NCBI GenBank assembly: GCA_034933145.1
Contig: JAYFOA010000029.1
Location: 1 to 64,000 of the forward strand
Direction of reading: 5' to 3'
Source of the DNA: UBA4644 sp034933145
Lineage (GTDB): Bacteria > Bacillota > Clostridia > Oscillospirales > Butyricicoccaceae
DNA: 64,000 bases
Below the pieces are notes generated by a model. It was not told the origin of the DNA and did no database searches. It saw only the letters and a list, made by a program, of their open reading frames with translations. Positions 1 through 8,367 of the stretch are shown in pieces; the stretch's first letter is position 1; the number at the start of each line of letters is the position of its first letter. The position numbers and the translations under genes were made by a program.

Positions 1-1
1 G

Positions 2-1528
2 CATATCGAGCGCTTGGCATATCAGAAGCAGGGAGAGATCTATAAGCGGCAGGAAGATATTCCTTTCTATAAAAAACAGACCCGCCGTGTGCTGGAACAT
101 TGCGGACATATCGACGCCACATCCGTTAAGGAGTATCTCGCCATGGGCGGCTACTCCGCGCTGGAAAAGGCGCTGTTTGAGCTGACGCCCGATGAGATCA
201 TTCAGCAGGTCTCCGATGCCGGCCTGCGCGGGCGCGGCGGCGGCGGGTTCCCGGCCGGCCGCAAGTGGTCTCAGGTCCAGCGGCAGAAAGCCGAACCCAA
301 ATATATTGTGTGCAACGGCGATGAAGGAGACCCGGGTGCGTTTATGGACCGCAGCATCATGGAAGGCGACCCGCACCGGATGCTGGAGGGCATGATGATC
401 GCAGGCATCGCCTGCGGCGCCAGCGAAGGATATATCTATGTCCGTGCCGAGTACCCGCTGGCGGTCAGTCGTCTGAAAACGGCCATTGCACAGGCCAATG
501 AATGCGGCCTGCTGGGCGACCATATTTTGGGCACGGACTTCAGCTTCCATTTGCATATCAACCGCGGCGCGGGCGCGTTCGTCTGCGGCGAGGGAAGCGC
601 GCTGACCGCCTCGATCGAGGGCAAGCGCGGCATGCCGCGGGTCAAGCCGCCCCGAACGGTCGAACAGGGGCTGTTCGGAAAGCCCACCGTGCTGAATAAC
701 GTAGAAACTTTTGCCAATGTACCGCTTATCATCAATAAGGGCGTGGAGTGGTTCCGCGGGGTCGGAACGGAGACAAGCCCCGGAACCAAAGCCTTTGCCC
801 TGACCGGAAACATTGAAAACACAGGCCTGATTGAAGTGCCCATGGGCACAACCCTGCGCGAAGTCATCTTCGACGTGGGCGGCGGTATGCGCGGCGACGG
901 CGAGTTCAAGGCCGTCCAGATCGGCGGGCCGTCCGGCGGCTGCCTGACCACGAATGACCTCGACCTCCCGATGGACTTCGACTCCTTAAAGAAGGCGGGC
1001 GCCATGGTGGGTTCCGGTGGACTGGTGGTCATGGACAGTCATACCTGTATGGTGGAGGTCGCCCGGTTCTTCATGAACTTTACGCAGAATGAATCCTGCG
1101 GCAAGTGCGTGCCCTGCCGGGAGGGAACCAAGCGGATGCTGGAGATCCTCGAGCGCATCGTCGCCGGCAATGGCGAAGATGGGGACATCGATCTGCTGCT
1201 GGAGCTGGCAGACACCATTTCCAACACCGCGCTGTGCGGCCTCGGCAAATCCGCCGCCTTCCCCGTAGTAAGCACGATCAAGAACTTCCGTGACGAATAC
1301 GAAGCGCACATTTATAAAAAGCGCTGCCCGGCCGGCACCTGTAGTAAGCTCCGTAAAATCGAGATTGACCCGGCGCTGTGCAAGGGCTGCTCTCGTTGCG
1401 CGCAGAAATGCCCGGTGGGCGCGATCTCCGGAACGCTGAAGCATCCGTATGTCATTGACCAGAGCAAGTGCATCAAATGCGGCGCCTGTGTTGCCAGCTG
1501 CGCGTTTCACGCGATCAAGGAGGGTTAA
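2..1528 (+). CDS. NADH-binding (NuoF/HndC-like) subunit of an electron-bifurcating [FeFe]-hydrogenase, 5' end outside the window
   Basis: The frame is open from the first bases, so the true start lies upstream. A TTG at 14 is probably internal, because family members carry about 100 more N-terminal residues (thioredoxin-like 2Fe-2S domain). The visible part has the glycine-rich NADH/FMN loop (GRGGGGFP), a 4Fe-4S motif (ESCGKCVPCREGT with a later CGLGK cysteine), and a C-terminal 2x[4Fe-4S] ferredoxin (CKGCSRCAQKCP and CIKCGACVASC). The protein passes electrons between NAD(P)H, FMN and the iron-sulfur chain of the hydrogenase encoded 2 bases downstream. The NuoF family is certain. Bifurcation with ferredoxin is inferred from the HydA partner. 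Confidence 0.93.
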   Translation, partial: HIERLAYQKQGEIYKRQEDIPFYKKQTRRVLEHCGHIDATSVKEYLAMGGYSALEKALFELTPDEIIQQVSDAGLRGRGGGGFPAGRKWSQVQRQKAEPKYIVCNGDEGDPGAFMDRSIMEGDPHRMLEGMMIAGIACGASEGYIYVRAEYPLAVSRLKTAIAQANECGLLGDHILGTDFSFHLHINRGAGAFVCGEGSALTASIEGKRGMPRVKPPRTVEQGLFGKPTVLNNVETFANVPLIINKGVEWFRGVGTETSPGTKAFALTGNIENTGLIEVPMGTTLREVIFDVGGGMRGDGEFKAVQIGGPSGGCLTTNDLDLPMDFDSLKKAGAMVGSGGLVVMDSHTCMVEVARFFMNFTQNESCGKCVPCREGTKRMLEILERIVAGNGEDGDIDLLLELADTISNTALCGLGKSAAFPVVSTIKNFRDEYEAHIYKKRCPAGTCSKLRKIEIDPALCKGCSRCAQKCPVGAISGTLKHPYVIDQSKCIKCGACVASCAFHAIKEG

Positions 1529-1530
1529 TC

Positions 1531-3243
1531 ATGGACAAGAAAGCGTTTATGACCATCGACGGTATCCCGGTGGAGATCAACGGAGAGAAGAACCTTCTCG
1601 AGCTGATCCGCAAAGTGGGAATCAAGCTGCCGACCTTCTGCTATCACTCCGAACTTTCTATTTACGGCGCCTGCCGCATGTGCATGGTGGAGAGCGAAGG
1701 GGGCGGCCTGGAGGCAGCCTGCTCGACGCCGCCCAAAGAGGGCATGGTTATCCGCACCAATACCGAGCGGCTGCGCAAATACCGCAAGAATATTCTTGAA
1801 CTGCTGCTGGCCAACCACTGCCGCGACTGCACGACCTGCAGCAATAACGGCAAATGCAAGCTGCAGGATCTGGCCATGCGGTTCAATATCACCGGCGTGC
1901 GGTTCCCCAATACGGCCACCGAGCCCAAATTGGACGAATCCTCGCTCTGCATCACGCGCGACGCGCACAAGTGCATTCTCTGCGGCGACTGCGTGCGGAT
2001 GTGCAATGAGATTCAGAATGTCGGCGCCATCGATTTTGCCAACCGCGGATCCAAAATGATCATCAGTACGGTCTTCAATCGGCCGATCGCCGAATCCCCC
2101 TGTGTCGGCTGCGGCCAGTGCGCCGCCGTCTGCCCCACCGGAGCCATCATTGTTAAAAATAATGTACGGCAGGTGTGGGACGCGCTGGACGACAGGGACA
2201 CCAAAGTCAGCGTTCAGATCGCCCCCGCCGTCCGGGTCGCCATCGGCCGGGAACTGGGGATGGAGAACGGGGAAAATGCGATGGGACAGATCGTCGCCGC
2301 GCTGCGCCGTATGGGCTTTGACGAGATTTTCGATACCTCCACCGGCGCGGACCTCACCGTTCTGGAAGAATCCAACGAGCTGCTCAAGCGCCTGGAAAAC
2401 GGAACGTCCGATATGCCGCTGTTCACCTCCTGCTGCCCGGCGTGGGTCAGCTATTGCGAGAAAAACTATCCGGAGCTGCTGCCTCATGTTTCCACCTGCC
2501 GCAGCCCGATGGAGATGTTTGCCGGGGTCATCAAGGAGCAGGCACGCCACGCTTCCAGCCGGCGCTGTGTCCACGTGGCCGTCATGCCCTGCACCGCCAA
2601 AAAGTTCGAAGCTGCCCGCGATGAGTTCAAGGTGGACGGAGTTCCCAGCGTGGACTATGTCCTGAGCACGCAGGAGCTGATCCAGATGATCAAGGAATCC
2701 GGCCTGATCTTTTCGGATCTGGAGCCGGAGGCGGTCGATATGCCCTTCGGTACAATGACAGGCGCGGGCGTGATCTTCGGCGTCACCGGCGGCGTCACCG
2801 AGGCGGTGCTGCGCCGCATCAGCTCCGATAAATCCAATACGGCACTGATGACGATCGCCTATCAGGGCGTCCGGGGCATGAAGGGCGTCAAGGAAGCGGT
2901 CGTTCCGTTCGGAGACAGGCAGCTGCGCGTCGCCGTTGTCAGCGGGCTGAAGAACGCCTCCGATCTGATCGAGCGCATCAAGGCCGGCGAGCATTATGAT
3001 TTCGTTGAAGTGATGGCCTGCCCGGGCGGCTGCATTTCCGGCGGCGGCCAGCCGTTTGCCCCCAGCGCCGAACGGGAGATGCGCGGAAAAGGCCTGTATT
3101 CTGCGGACCGGCTCTGCGGCATCAAGCGGTCGGAGGAAAACCCCCTGATGCTGTCGCTGTATAACGGATTGCTGAAAGGCCGTGTGCACGAATTGCTGCA
3201 TGTGGATTACGCGGCGGCCGGAAAGGGAAAAGCGCATGATTGA
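1531..3243 (+). CDS. hydA: [FeFe]-hydrogenase catalytic subunit HydA
   Basis: This 570-residue cytoplasmic enzyme makes or uses H2. Domains in order: N-terminal 2Fe-2S (C37, C48, C51, C63), His-ligated 4Fe-4S (H96, C97, C100, then GKC), two 4Fe-4S ferredoxin motifs (CILCGDCVRMC and CVGCGQCAAVCP), then the H-cluster domain. All three H-cluster signatures are intact: TSCCPAWV near residue 300, MPCTAKKFEA near 350 and MACPGGCISGGGQP near 495. The ATG at 1531 is preferred over in-frame ATGs upstream because GGAGGG lies 5 bases before it and earlier starts would run far into the flavoprotein gene. The neighbouring NuoF-like and 2Fe-2S genes indicate a multimeric NAD(P)-linked hydrogenase (inference). 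Confidence 0.97.
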   Translation: MDKKAFMTIDGIPVEINGEKNLLELIRKVGIKLPTFCYHSELSIYGACRMCMVESEGGGLEAACSTPPKEGMVIRTNTERLRKYRKNILELLLANHCRDCTTCSNNGKCKLQDLAMRFNITGVRFPNTATEPKLDESSLCITRDAHKCILCGDCVRMCNEIQNVGAIDFANRGSKMIISTVFNRPIAESPCVGCGQCAAVCPTGAIIVKNNVRQVWDALDDRDTKVSVQIAPAVRVAIGRELGMENGENAMGQIVAALRRMGFDEIFDTSTGADLTVLEESNELLKRLENGTSDMPLFTSCCPAWVSYCEKNYPELLPHVSTCRSPMEMFAGVIKEQARHASSRRCVHVAVMPCTAKKFEAARDEFKVDGVPSVDYVLSTQELIQMIKESGLIFSDLEPEAVDMPFGTMTGAGVIFGVTGGVTEAVLRRISSDKSNTALMTIAYQGVRGMKGVKEAVVPFGDRQLRVAVVSGLKNASDLIERIKAGEHYDFVEVMACPGGCISGGGQPFAPSAEREMRGKGLYSADRLCGIKRSEENPLMLSLYNGLLKGRVHELLHVDYAAAGKGKAHD

Positions 3244-3496
3244 GGTGACCATCTGTATCGGGAGCGCCTGCCATCTGAAAGGCGCCTATAACGTAATGCA
3301 GACGTTCCAGCAGCTTATCGAGGAATACGCGCTGCATGACACGGTGGAGCTCAAAGCGGCGTTCTGCATGAAATGCTGTCATAATCAGGGCGCGTCGGTT
3401 TCGGTTAACGGAAAGTCCTACGGCGTGCGCCCCGAGGACGCGCGAAGCTTTTTCCGGACCACCGTCATGGGCGCAAGCGGCGTAGCCGCCCGGTAG
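3236..3496 (+). CDS. Small thioredoxin-like 2Fe-2S ferredoxin (NuoE C-terminal-like) of the hydrogenase operon
   Basis: An 86-residue protein whose ATG overlaps the end of hydA by 8 bases, implying translational coupling. It has the cysteine pattern of the NuoE/HndA thioredoxin-like fold: CIGSACHLKG near the start and CMKCC about 40 residues later. It lacks the helical N-terminal half of a normal 150-residue NuoE, so it is a minimal electron-carrier module. By position it should serve the hydrogenase and flavoprotein just upstream, perhaps replacing a full NuoE. A separate role as a stand-alone 2Fe-2S ferredoxin cannot be excluded. Confidence 0.85.
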   Translation: MIEVTICIGSACHLKGAYNVMQTFQQLIEEYALHDTVELKAAFCMKCCHNQGASVSVNGKSYGVRPEDARSFFRTTVMGASGVAAR

Positions 3497-3510
3497 AAGG
3501 TTTGGAAACA

Positions 3511-3565
3511 ACAGGCGCCGCGGGCATATTCTGCGCGCGGCGCCTGTCGCGGCACAGCTTTTTTC
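3511..3565 (+). terminator. Probable terminator of the hydrogenase operon
   Basis: A perfect 12-bp stem (3511-3522 with 3536-3547, ACAGGCGCCGCG) is followed 11 bases later by a run of six T. The gap before the T-run makes it less canonical than the others here. Confidence 0.6.
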
Positions 3566-3590
3566 TGTGGATTTTTCCATGAAAAAGTCC

Positions 3591-3619
3591 TTGACAAACG
3601 TCGAAAGCCGGCATATGAT
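3591..3619 (+). promoter_or_regulatory. Sigma-A promoter of the T-box/ABC importer operon
   Basis: TTGACA at 3591-3596, a 17-bp spacer and TATGAT at 3614-3619. Transcription would start near 3626, at the 5' edge of the T-box leader. Confidence 0.85.
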
Positions 3620-3625
3620 AGGACA

Positions 3626-3919
3626 CAACAATTTGATATCTGAAACCATTGAGGAAGAAGAGTATCCCTGACCGGACGTTTTCAGAGAACTGCGGAGGGT
3701 GGAATCGCAGCAGACGTGGACAGGGTGAATGGACTTCTGAGGGCGGTCTAACGTTCGTCGGCATGGCCGGCGGGCCGATCACCGACGGGAACCGCACCCG
3801 TTATCAAGGCGGCCTGCATGTTGGTGCGGGGAGAAAGCGGGTAATCGGAGCGATTATCAATTTGGGTGGTACCGCAGGATGTCAGTCTTGTCCCATGTAG
3901 GGGACAGGGCTGTTTTTTT
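3626..3919 (+). promoter_or_regulatory. T-box leader with a tryptophan (UGG) specifier
   Basis: The conserved T-box core GGGTGGTACCGC lies at 3864-3875. It is followed by a 12-bp terminator stem (3883-3894 with 3901-3912) and seven T residues. Stem I is visible: AGAAG 3656-3660 pairs with CTTCT 3734-3738, and CCCTG 3666-3670 pairs with CAGGG 3721-3725. These flank a specifier loop TGAATGGA in which TGG at 3730-3732 is the specifier. The distal part has the usual AGAGA bulge and GGAGGGTGGAA loop. Uncharged tRNA-Trp should pair with the leader and prevent termination, switching on the importer when tryptophan is scarce. The specifier is read from the sequence; the mechanism is that of the T-box family. 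Confidence 0.93.
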
Positions 3920-4051
3920 ATGCTCCAGAAAAGGAAAGGAGGCGTGGTGATGCCGATTTTGACCAAACGATGGCGAAGCGGTGGTATGAAATCTAATTTT
4001 AGCCGCAAAGTAAATTTAATTCAAAATCAGAATCAAGGGAGAAATATTTCT

Positions 4052-5020
4052 ATGAAAAAGATCCTTGCCGCGCTGGCCTGCCTGGCTCTTGTGCTTACTA
4101 TGTTTTCCGGCTGTTCGCAGACGAAAAAAGCCCCGGTGATCGGAATTGCCCAGTACGGGCAGCACCCTTCCCTGGATAACTGCCGCGAGGGCTTTCTGCA
4201 GGGGCTGACCGATGCCGGACTGAAAGAGGGTACCGACTTTACCGTCGACTATCAGAACGCCGGGTTTGACGACACTGTCGATACGCAGATCGCCCAGACC
4301 TTTGCCGCCAACAAGGTGGACCTGATGTGCGCCATCGCCACGCCGTCTGCCGCCGCCTGCTTCGCCGCAGCCGAAGGCACCGATATCCCCGTGGTGTTCG
4401 TTGCCGTCACCGACCCGGTCAAGGCCAACCTGGACAGCGGAAACGTTACGGGCACCAGCGACAATCTGCCCGTCGACGCCCAGCTGGACATGATCCGTCA
4501 GATACAGCCGGACGCAACGACCATCGGGATCATCTATACAACCAGCGAACCCAACTCGGTCTCCTCCATCGCCGAATATATGGAAAAGGCGCCTGAATAC
4601 GGCTTTACCATCGAAGCGATCGGCGTGACGGCCCAGGCAGAAGTCACGCAGGCGGCCGACACGCTGATTGCTAAAAAGGTCGACTGCCTCTCCAACCTGA
4701 CCGACAACAACGTCGTCGGCGTTCTTGCCTCCATTCTTGAAAAAACCAACGACGCGGGCATCCCGGTCTATGGCAGCGAAGTGACGCAGGTCGAAAAAGG
4801 ATGCGTCGCAGCGGCGGGTATCGATTATGTGGAGCTGGGCAAACAGACCGGCGCCATCGCCGCGAAGATCCTCAAAGGCGAGGCAACGGCCGAAGAGATC
4901 CCCTATGAGACCATCAGTGATTTCAGCTATTATTACAACACCTCCGCGCTGGCCGGAATGAGCCTTACACTGCCGGCCGCGCTGGCCGATAATGCGATTG
5001 AGGTCACACCGGCGGATTAA
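4052..5020 (+). CDS. trpX: ABC importer substrate-binding lipoprotein (TrpX-like), probably for tryptophan
   Basis: A 322-residue protein with a lipoprotein signal (hydrophobic stretch then FSGC, lipid-anchored Cys near residue 24). The mature part is a periplasmic-binding-fold protein of the ABC_sub_bind type (VIGIAQYGQHPSLDN start). The ATG at 4052 follows AAGGGAG and is preferred to upstream in-frame starts that would read through the T-box terminator. It is the first gene after the Trp T-box and is followed by a matching permease and ATPase. Members of this family were first named for other ligands. The tryptophan assignment rests on the UGG specifier, so the ligand is inferred. Confidence 0.88.
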   Translation: MKKILAALACLALVLTMFSGCSQTKKAPVIGIAQYGQHPSLDNCREGFLQGLTDAGLKEGTDFTVDYQNAGFDDTVDTQIAQTFAANKVDLMCAIATPSAAACFAAAEGTDIPVVFVAVTDPVKANLDSGNVTGTSDNLPVDAQLDMIRQIQPDATTIGIIYTTSEPNSVSSIAEYMEKAPEYGFTIEAIGVTAQAEVTQAADTLIAKKVDCLSNLTDNNVVGVLASILEKTNDAGIPVYGSEVTQVEKGCVAAAGIDYVELGKQTGAIAAKILKGEATAEEIPYETISDFSYYYNTSALAGMSLTLPAALADNAIEVTPAD

Positions 5021-5043
5021 GCGGAAGGAAAGCGGGTTTTCAC

Positions 5044-5937
5044 ATGATATTTCTTGATCTGGCAGTCAATACGGTGACGCAGGGGCTGATCTATTCGCTG
5101 CTGTCTTACGGCGTGTATATCACCTACAAAATTCTCGATTTTCCCGACCTGACGGTAGACGGCTGCTTCCCTCTGGGGGCGGCCGTCACCGCCATCCTGC
5201 TGACAAACGGGACGAACCCCTGGCTGACCCTGCCCGTGGCGCTGGCTGTCGGAGCGCTGGCCGGGCTGGCCACCGGCCTGATCCATATCAAGCTGCAGGT
5301 GCGGGATCTGCTGGCGGGGATCATCACCATGACCGCGCTCTTTTCCATCAATCTTCAGATTGCCGGATCCAACCTGTTTATTCCGCAGTCGGCCGGCACC
5401 ATTTTTACCTCCGGCCCGGCGGTGCAGCTGCTGGGGACCCTGCCGCTCAATTACCGAAAGCTGATCGTCGCGCTGATGCTGACAGTAGTTTTAAAGCTGG
5501 TGCTGGATTGGTATTTCCGGACGAAGAGCGGCCTGCTGCTTCGCGCGGTGGGAGACAACAGCACGCTGGTCACTTCTCTGGCCCGGGACAAGGGCAGGGT
5601 GAAGATCATGGGACTGGTACTCTCCAACGCTCTGGTGGCGCTTTGCGGCTGCATCGTCTGCCAGGAGGGACGCTCCTTTTCCAGCACCATGGGAACCGGA
5701 CAGGTGGTCTTCGGCCTAGCGACTGTCATCATCGGAACCACGCTGTTTAAAAGGATCGGATTCGTCCGTGGTACAACGGCGGTGCTGGCCGGCAGCGTCC
5801 TGTATAAGGTCTGTATCCAGATAGCCATCAGTCTGGGCCTGCCCGCCAATCTGCTGAAGCTGATCATGGCAGTGCTGTTCCTTGTGATTCTGGTCTTCGG
5901 AAATGTCAAAAAGGGCGGTGTAAAAACAAATGCTTGA
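5044..5937 (+). CDS. trpY: ABC importer permease (TrpY-like)
   Basis: A 297-residue integral membrane protein with about eight to nine hydrophobic segments, of the branched-chain-permease-like superfamily that partners ABC_sub_bind proteins. It lies 23 bases after the binding-protein gene and overlaps the ATPase gene by 8 bases, so the three form one transcription unit. It would form the translocation channel for the ligand, presumably tryptophan or a precursor, under T-box control. The family is clear from the hydrophobic pattern and operon position. Substrate specificity cannot be read from the permease. Confidence 0.88.
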   Translation: MIFLDLAVNTVTQGLIYSLLSYGVYITYKILDFPDLTVDGCFPLGAAVTAILLTNGTNPWLTLPVALAVGALAGLATGLIHIKLQVRDLLAGIITMTALFSINLQIAGSNLFIPQSAGTIFTSGPAVQLLGTLPLNYRKLIVALMLTVVLKLVLDWYFRTKSGLLLRAVGDNSTLVTSLARDKGRVKIMGLVLSNALVALCGCIVCQEGRSFSSTMGTGQVVFGLATVIIGTTLFKRIGFVRGTTAVLAGSVLYKVCIQIAISLGLPANLLKLIMAVLFLVILVFGNVKKGGVKTNA

Positions 5938-6703
5938 GCTGCGGGACATCACAAAAATTTACAACCCGGGCACGATCACCGAGACCTGTCTGTTTTTCGG
6001 GTTCGACCTGGCGGTGGCGGACGGCGAATTTCTTTCGATCGTCGGAAGCAACGGCAGCGGAAAGACCAGCCTGCTCAACATCATCTGCGGCAGCATCCCG
6101 ATTGAAAAGGGGGAGGTGCGGGTCGGCGGCGAGGACATTACCCGGCAAAAGGATTATGTGCGATGCCGCCGTATCGGGCGCGTCTATCAAAACCCGGCGA
6201 TGGGCACCTGCCCCAGCCTGACGCTTCTGGAGAATATGTCGCTGGCGGACAATAAGGGAAAACGCTTTGGCTTGAGCCGGGGCGTCAACGAAAAACGGAG
6301 GGCGTATTACCGCGAACAGCTGGCCGTGCTGGGCCTGGGGCTGGAAAGCCGGATGGATGCCCTCCTGGGCTCGTTTTCCGGCGGACAGCGGCAGGCGGCG
6401 GCGCTGGTGATGGCCACACTGACGCCGGTGGATTTTCTGATCCTGGATGAGCATACCGCTGCCCTGGACCCCAAAACGGCGGAGACCATCATGATCCTGA
6501 CCGATCGGATCGTCCGGGAGAAAAAAATAACGACCATGATGGTGACCCACAATCTCCGGTACGCAGCCGCTTACGGCAGCCGTCTGATCATGCTGAACGC
6601 GGGAAAGATCGTCCTGGACCAACGGGGGCCGGAAAAACGGGCGCTGAAAACCGAGGATCTTCTGCATATTTTCAATCAGATCAGCATTGAATGCGGTAAC
6701 TGA
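5930..6703 (+). CDS. trpZ: ABC importer ATPase (TrpZ-like)
   Basis: A 257-residue cytoplasmic ATPase. Walker A is GSNGSGKTS near residue 40, the ABC signature is SGGQRQAA, Walker B is LILDEHTAALD, and the switch His is in MMVTHNL. The start overlaps the permease gene by 8 bases. It energises uptake by the permease above. No other ABC gene lies in the operon, so it is dedicated to this importer. Translation ends just before an inverted repeat (6702-6747) that may close the operon. Confidence 0.9.
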   Translation: MLELRDITKIYNPGTITETCLFFGFDLAVADGEFLSIVGSNGSGKTSLLNIICGSIPIEKGEVRVGGEDITRQKDYVRCRRIGRVYQNPAMGTCPSLTLLENMSLADNKGKRFGLSRGVNEKRRAYYREQLAVLGLGLESRMDALLGSFSGGQRQAAALVMATLTPVDFLILDEHTAALDPKTAETIMILTDRIVREKKITTMMVTHNLRYAAAYGSRLIMLNAGKIVLDQRGPEKRALKTEDLLHIFNQISIECGN

Positions 6704-6747
6704 TGCCCCTCTCCCGGCAGCTTCGGATTCGGGATCAAGAGGGCATC
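6702..6747 (+). repeat. Inverted repeat after the ABC operon
   Basis: GATGCCCCTCT (6702-6712) can pair with AGAGGGCATC (6738-6747) with one bulged C, and CCCG/CGGG pair inside. There is no T-run, so it may be an RNA-stabilising or weak termination structure rather than a classical terminator. Confidence 0.45.
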
Positions 6748-6805
6748 GCAGCATGCCGGTACGAACGCCGGAACTGAAAATGCGAAAACGGGAGGGAGCA
6801 GATCA

Positions 6806-7744
6806 ATGGCTGCAATCTATACATCCATGGAACAGCTGATCGGGAAAACGCCGCTGCTGGAACTGGTACGGATGGAAAAGGCGTACGGGCTGAAGGCGAG
6901 GCTTCTTGCAAAGCTCGAGGGCCAGAATCCGGGCGGGTCGGTCAAGGACCGGACCGCCCAGGCGATGGTTGACGCAGCGGAGGAATCCGGCTGTCTCCGG
7001 CCGGGGTCCGTGATCATCGAGCCCACATCGGGCAATACCGGAATCGGGCTGGCCGCCGTGGCCGCCGTTCGGGGCTATCGGACTATCATCGTGATGCCGG
7101 AGAACATGTCGGAAGAACGGAAACGAATGATGACGGCCTACGGGGCCGAGCTGGTCCTCACCGATGCTGCGGGGGGAATGGCCGGCGCCATCGCGGCGGC
7201 GGAAAAGCTTGCGGCGGAAACCCCCGGCGGCTTTATCCCCGGGCAGTTCACAAATCCGGCGAATCCCGGGGTTCACTGGCGGACGACCGGACCGGAAATC
7301 TTTGAGGATACCGACGGAGAGGTCGACTGGTTCATTGCCGGCGTGGGAACAGGCGGCACGCTGTCGGGTGTGGGGGAATTTTTAAAGTCCCGAAAGCCGG
7401 ACATCCGGGTGGCGGCCGTGGAACCTGCTTCGTCACCTGTCCTTTCGGGCGGAAGCGCCGGCCCCCACAGGATCCAGGGAATCGGCGCGGGGTTTGTGCC
7501 CGGAATTCTCAATACGGAGATCTATGACGAAGTGATCCGGGTGGCGGATGAAGACGCTTTTACGGTCGGCCGGGAGATCGCCCGGCGTGAAGGGATCCTG
7601 ACCGGCATCAGTGCCGGTGCGGCCGTATGGGCGGCAATCGGGATTGCGCGGCGGCCTGAGAGCACGGGCAAGACCCTGGTCGTATTGCTTCCCGACACCG
7701 GCAGCAGGTATTTGTCCACGCCGCTGTTTGCGGGAACAACCTGA
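6806..7744 (+). CDS. cysK: Cysteine synthase (O-acetylserine sulfhydrylase)
   Basis: A 312-residue PLP enzyme that makes cysteine from O-acetylserine and sulfide. K47 in NPGGSVKDR binds PLP. TSGNTGIGLA is the substrate loop and GTGGTLSGVG is the phosphate-binding loop. The length is typical of CysK. The start is supported by GGGAGGGAG 8 to 15 bases upstream. Downstream lie an IscR-like regulator, the serine acetyltransferase gene that supplies O-acetylserine, and iscS/iscU, which use the sulfur of cysteine. The set links cysteine synthesis to Fe-S cluster assembly. No strong promoter was seen directly upstream. Confidence 0.95.
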   Translation: MAAIYTSMEQLIGKTPLLELVRMEKAYGLKARLLAKLEGQNPGGSVKDRTAQAMVDAAEESGCLRPGSVIIEPTSGNTGIGLAAVAAVRGYRTIIVMPENMSEERKRMMTAYGAELVLTDAAGGMAGAIAAAEKLAAETPGGFIPGQFTNPANPGVHWRTTGPEIFEDTDGEVDWFIAGVGTGGTLSGVGEFLKSRKPDIRVAAVEPASSPVLSGGSAGPHRIQGIGAGFVPGILNTEIYDEVIRVADEDAFTVGREIARREGILTGISAGAAVWAAIGIARRPESTGKTLVVLLPDTGSRYLSTPLFAGTT

Positions 7745-7751
7745 AAACATA

Positions 7752-7780
7752 TTGAATGAATAGGAAATTGGTGCTATAAT
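7752..7780 (+). promoter_or_regulatory. Promoter of the Rrf2 regulator gene, with candidate operator
   Basis: TTGAAT (7752-7757), 17-bp spacer, TATAAT (7775-7780). The spacer holds AATAGGAAATTGG, nearly the same as a stretch next to the cysE promoter (AATAGGAAATAGG near 8333). Autoregulation by the Rrf2 protein is inferred. Confidence 0.75.
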
Positions 7781-7836
7781 AAAGTCTGCGCCGGTTTTGG
7801 CCGGAGAGACGGAAAGAAATTGGGGAGCGAGCCAAT

Positions 7837-8247
7837 ATGATGATTTCCACCAAGGGAAGATACGCGCTGCGCGTGATGATAGATCTGGCCCAGCACGGCG
7901 AGGACGGGTATGTTTCGCTCAAGACCATTTCCGAGCGGCAGGGCGTGTCCCTGAAATATCTGGAGGCCATTGTCTCCATGCTGAACAAGGCAGGGATGGT
8001 TGAGAGCCTGCGCGGAAAAGACGGCGGGTATCAGCTGGCGCGAAAGCCGGAGGAGTATTCCATCGGCGACATTCTGCGTCTGGTGGAGGGGTCGATTGCC
8101 CCGGTGGCCTGCGTGGATCATCCGGAAGGGGGCTGTACCCAGACGGATCACTGCCTTACATTCCCGCTTTGGCAAAAGCTTGACCGGCTGATCGACGACT
8201 ATCTGGGGAGCGTCACACTCCGCGACCTGATCGAACGGACGGTCTGA
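7837..8247 (+). CDS. Rrf2-family transcriptional regulator, IscR-like with Fe-S cysteines
   Basis: A 136-residue winged-helix regulator (STKGRYALRVMIDLA start, then a helix-turn-helix, then LRGKDGGYQLAR wing). The C-terminal part has three cysteines spaced C-x6-C-x5-C (ACVDHPEGGC...DHCLTFPLW), matching the cluster ligands of IscR rather than the cysteine-poor CymR. It should sense Fe-S status and control the cysE-iscS-iscU genes downstream and its own promoter. Two adjacent ATG codons (7837 and 7840) are possible starts, with GGGAGCGA upstream. The regulator class is firm; the sensed signal is inferred from the cysteines. Confidence 0.92.
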   Translation: MMISTKGRYALRVMIDLAQHGEDGYVSLKTISERQGVSLKYLEAIVSMLNKAGMVESLRGKDGGYQLARKPEEYSIGDILRLVEGSIAPVACVDHPEGGCTQTDHCLTFPLWQKLDRLIDDYLGSVTLRDLIERTV

Positions 8248-8283
8248 CGGCCCGAAAGGCGAAAAGAGATGTTAAATATTTTT

Positions 8284-8345
8284 AAATCCTATTGACTTGG
8301 TGGAGTTTTGGCACTATAATTCATATAGATTTAATAGGAAATAGG
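8284..8345 (+). promoter_or_regulatory. Promoter and candidate IscR-type operator for cysE-iscS-iscU
   Basis: TTGACT (8292-8297), 17-bp spacer, TATAAT (8315-8320). TCCTATT (8287-8293) overlapping the -35 and AATAGGA (8333-8339) after the -10 are inverted copies of the same element, as expected for a repressor that spans the promoter. Confidence 0.7.
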
Positions 8346-8367
8346 AGACAGACAGGGGATAGCGCAC

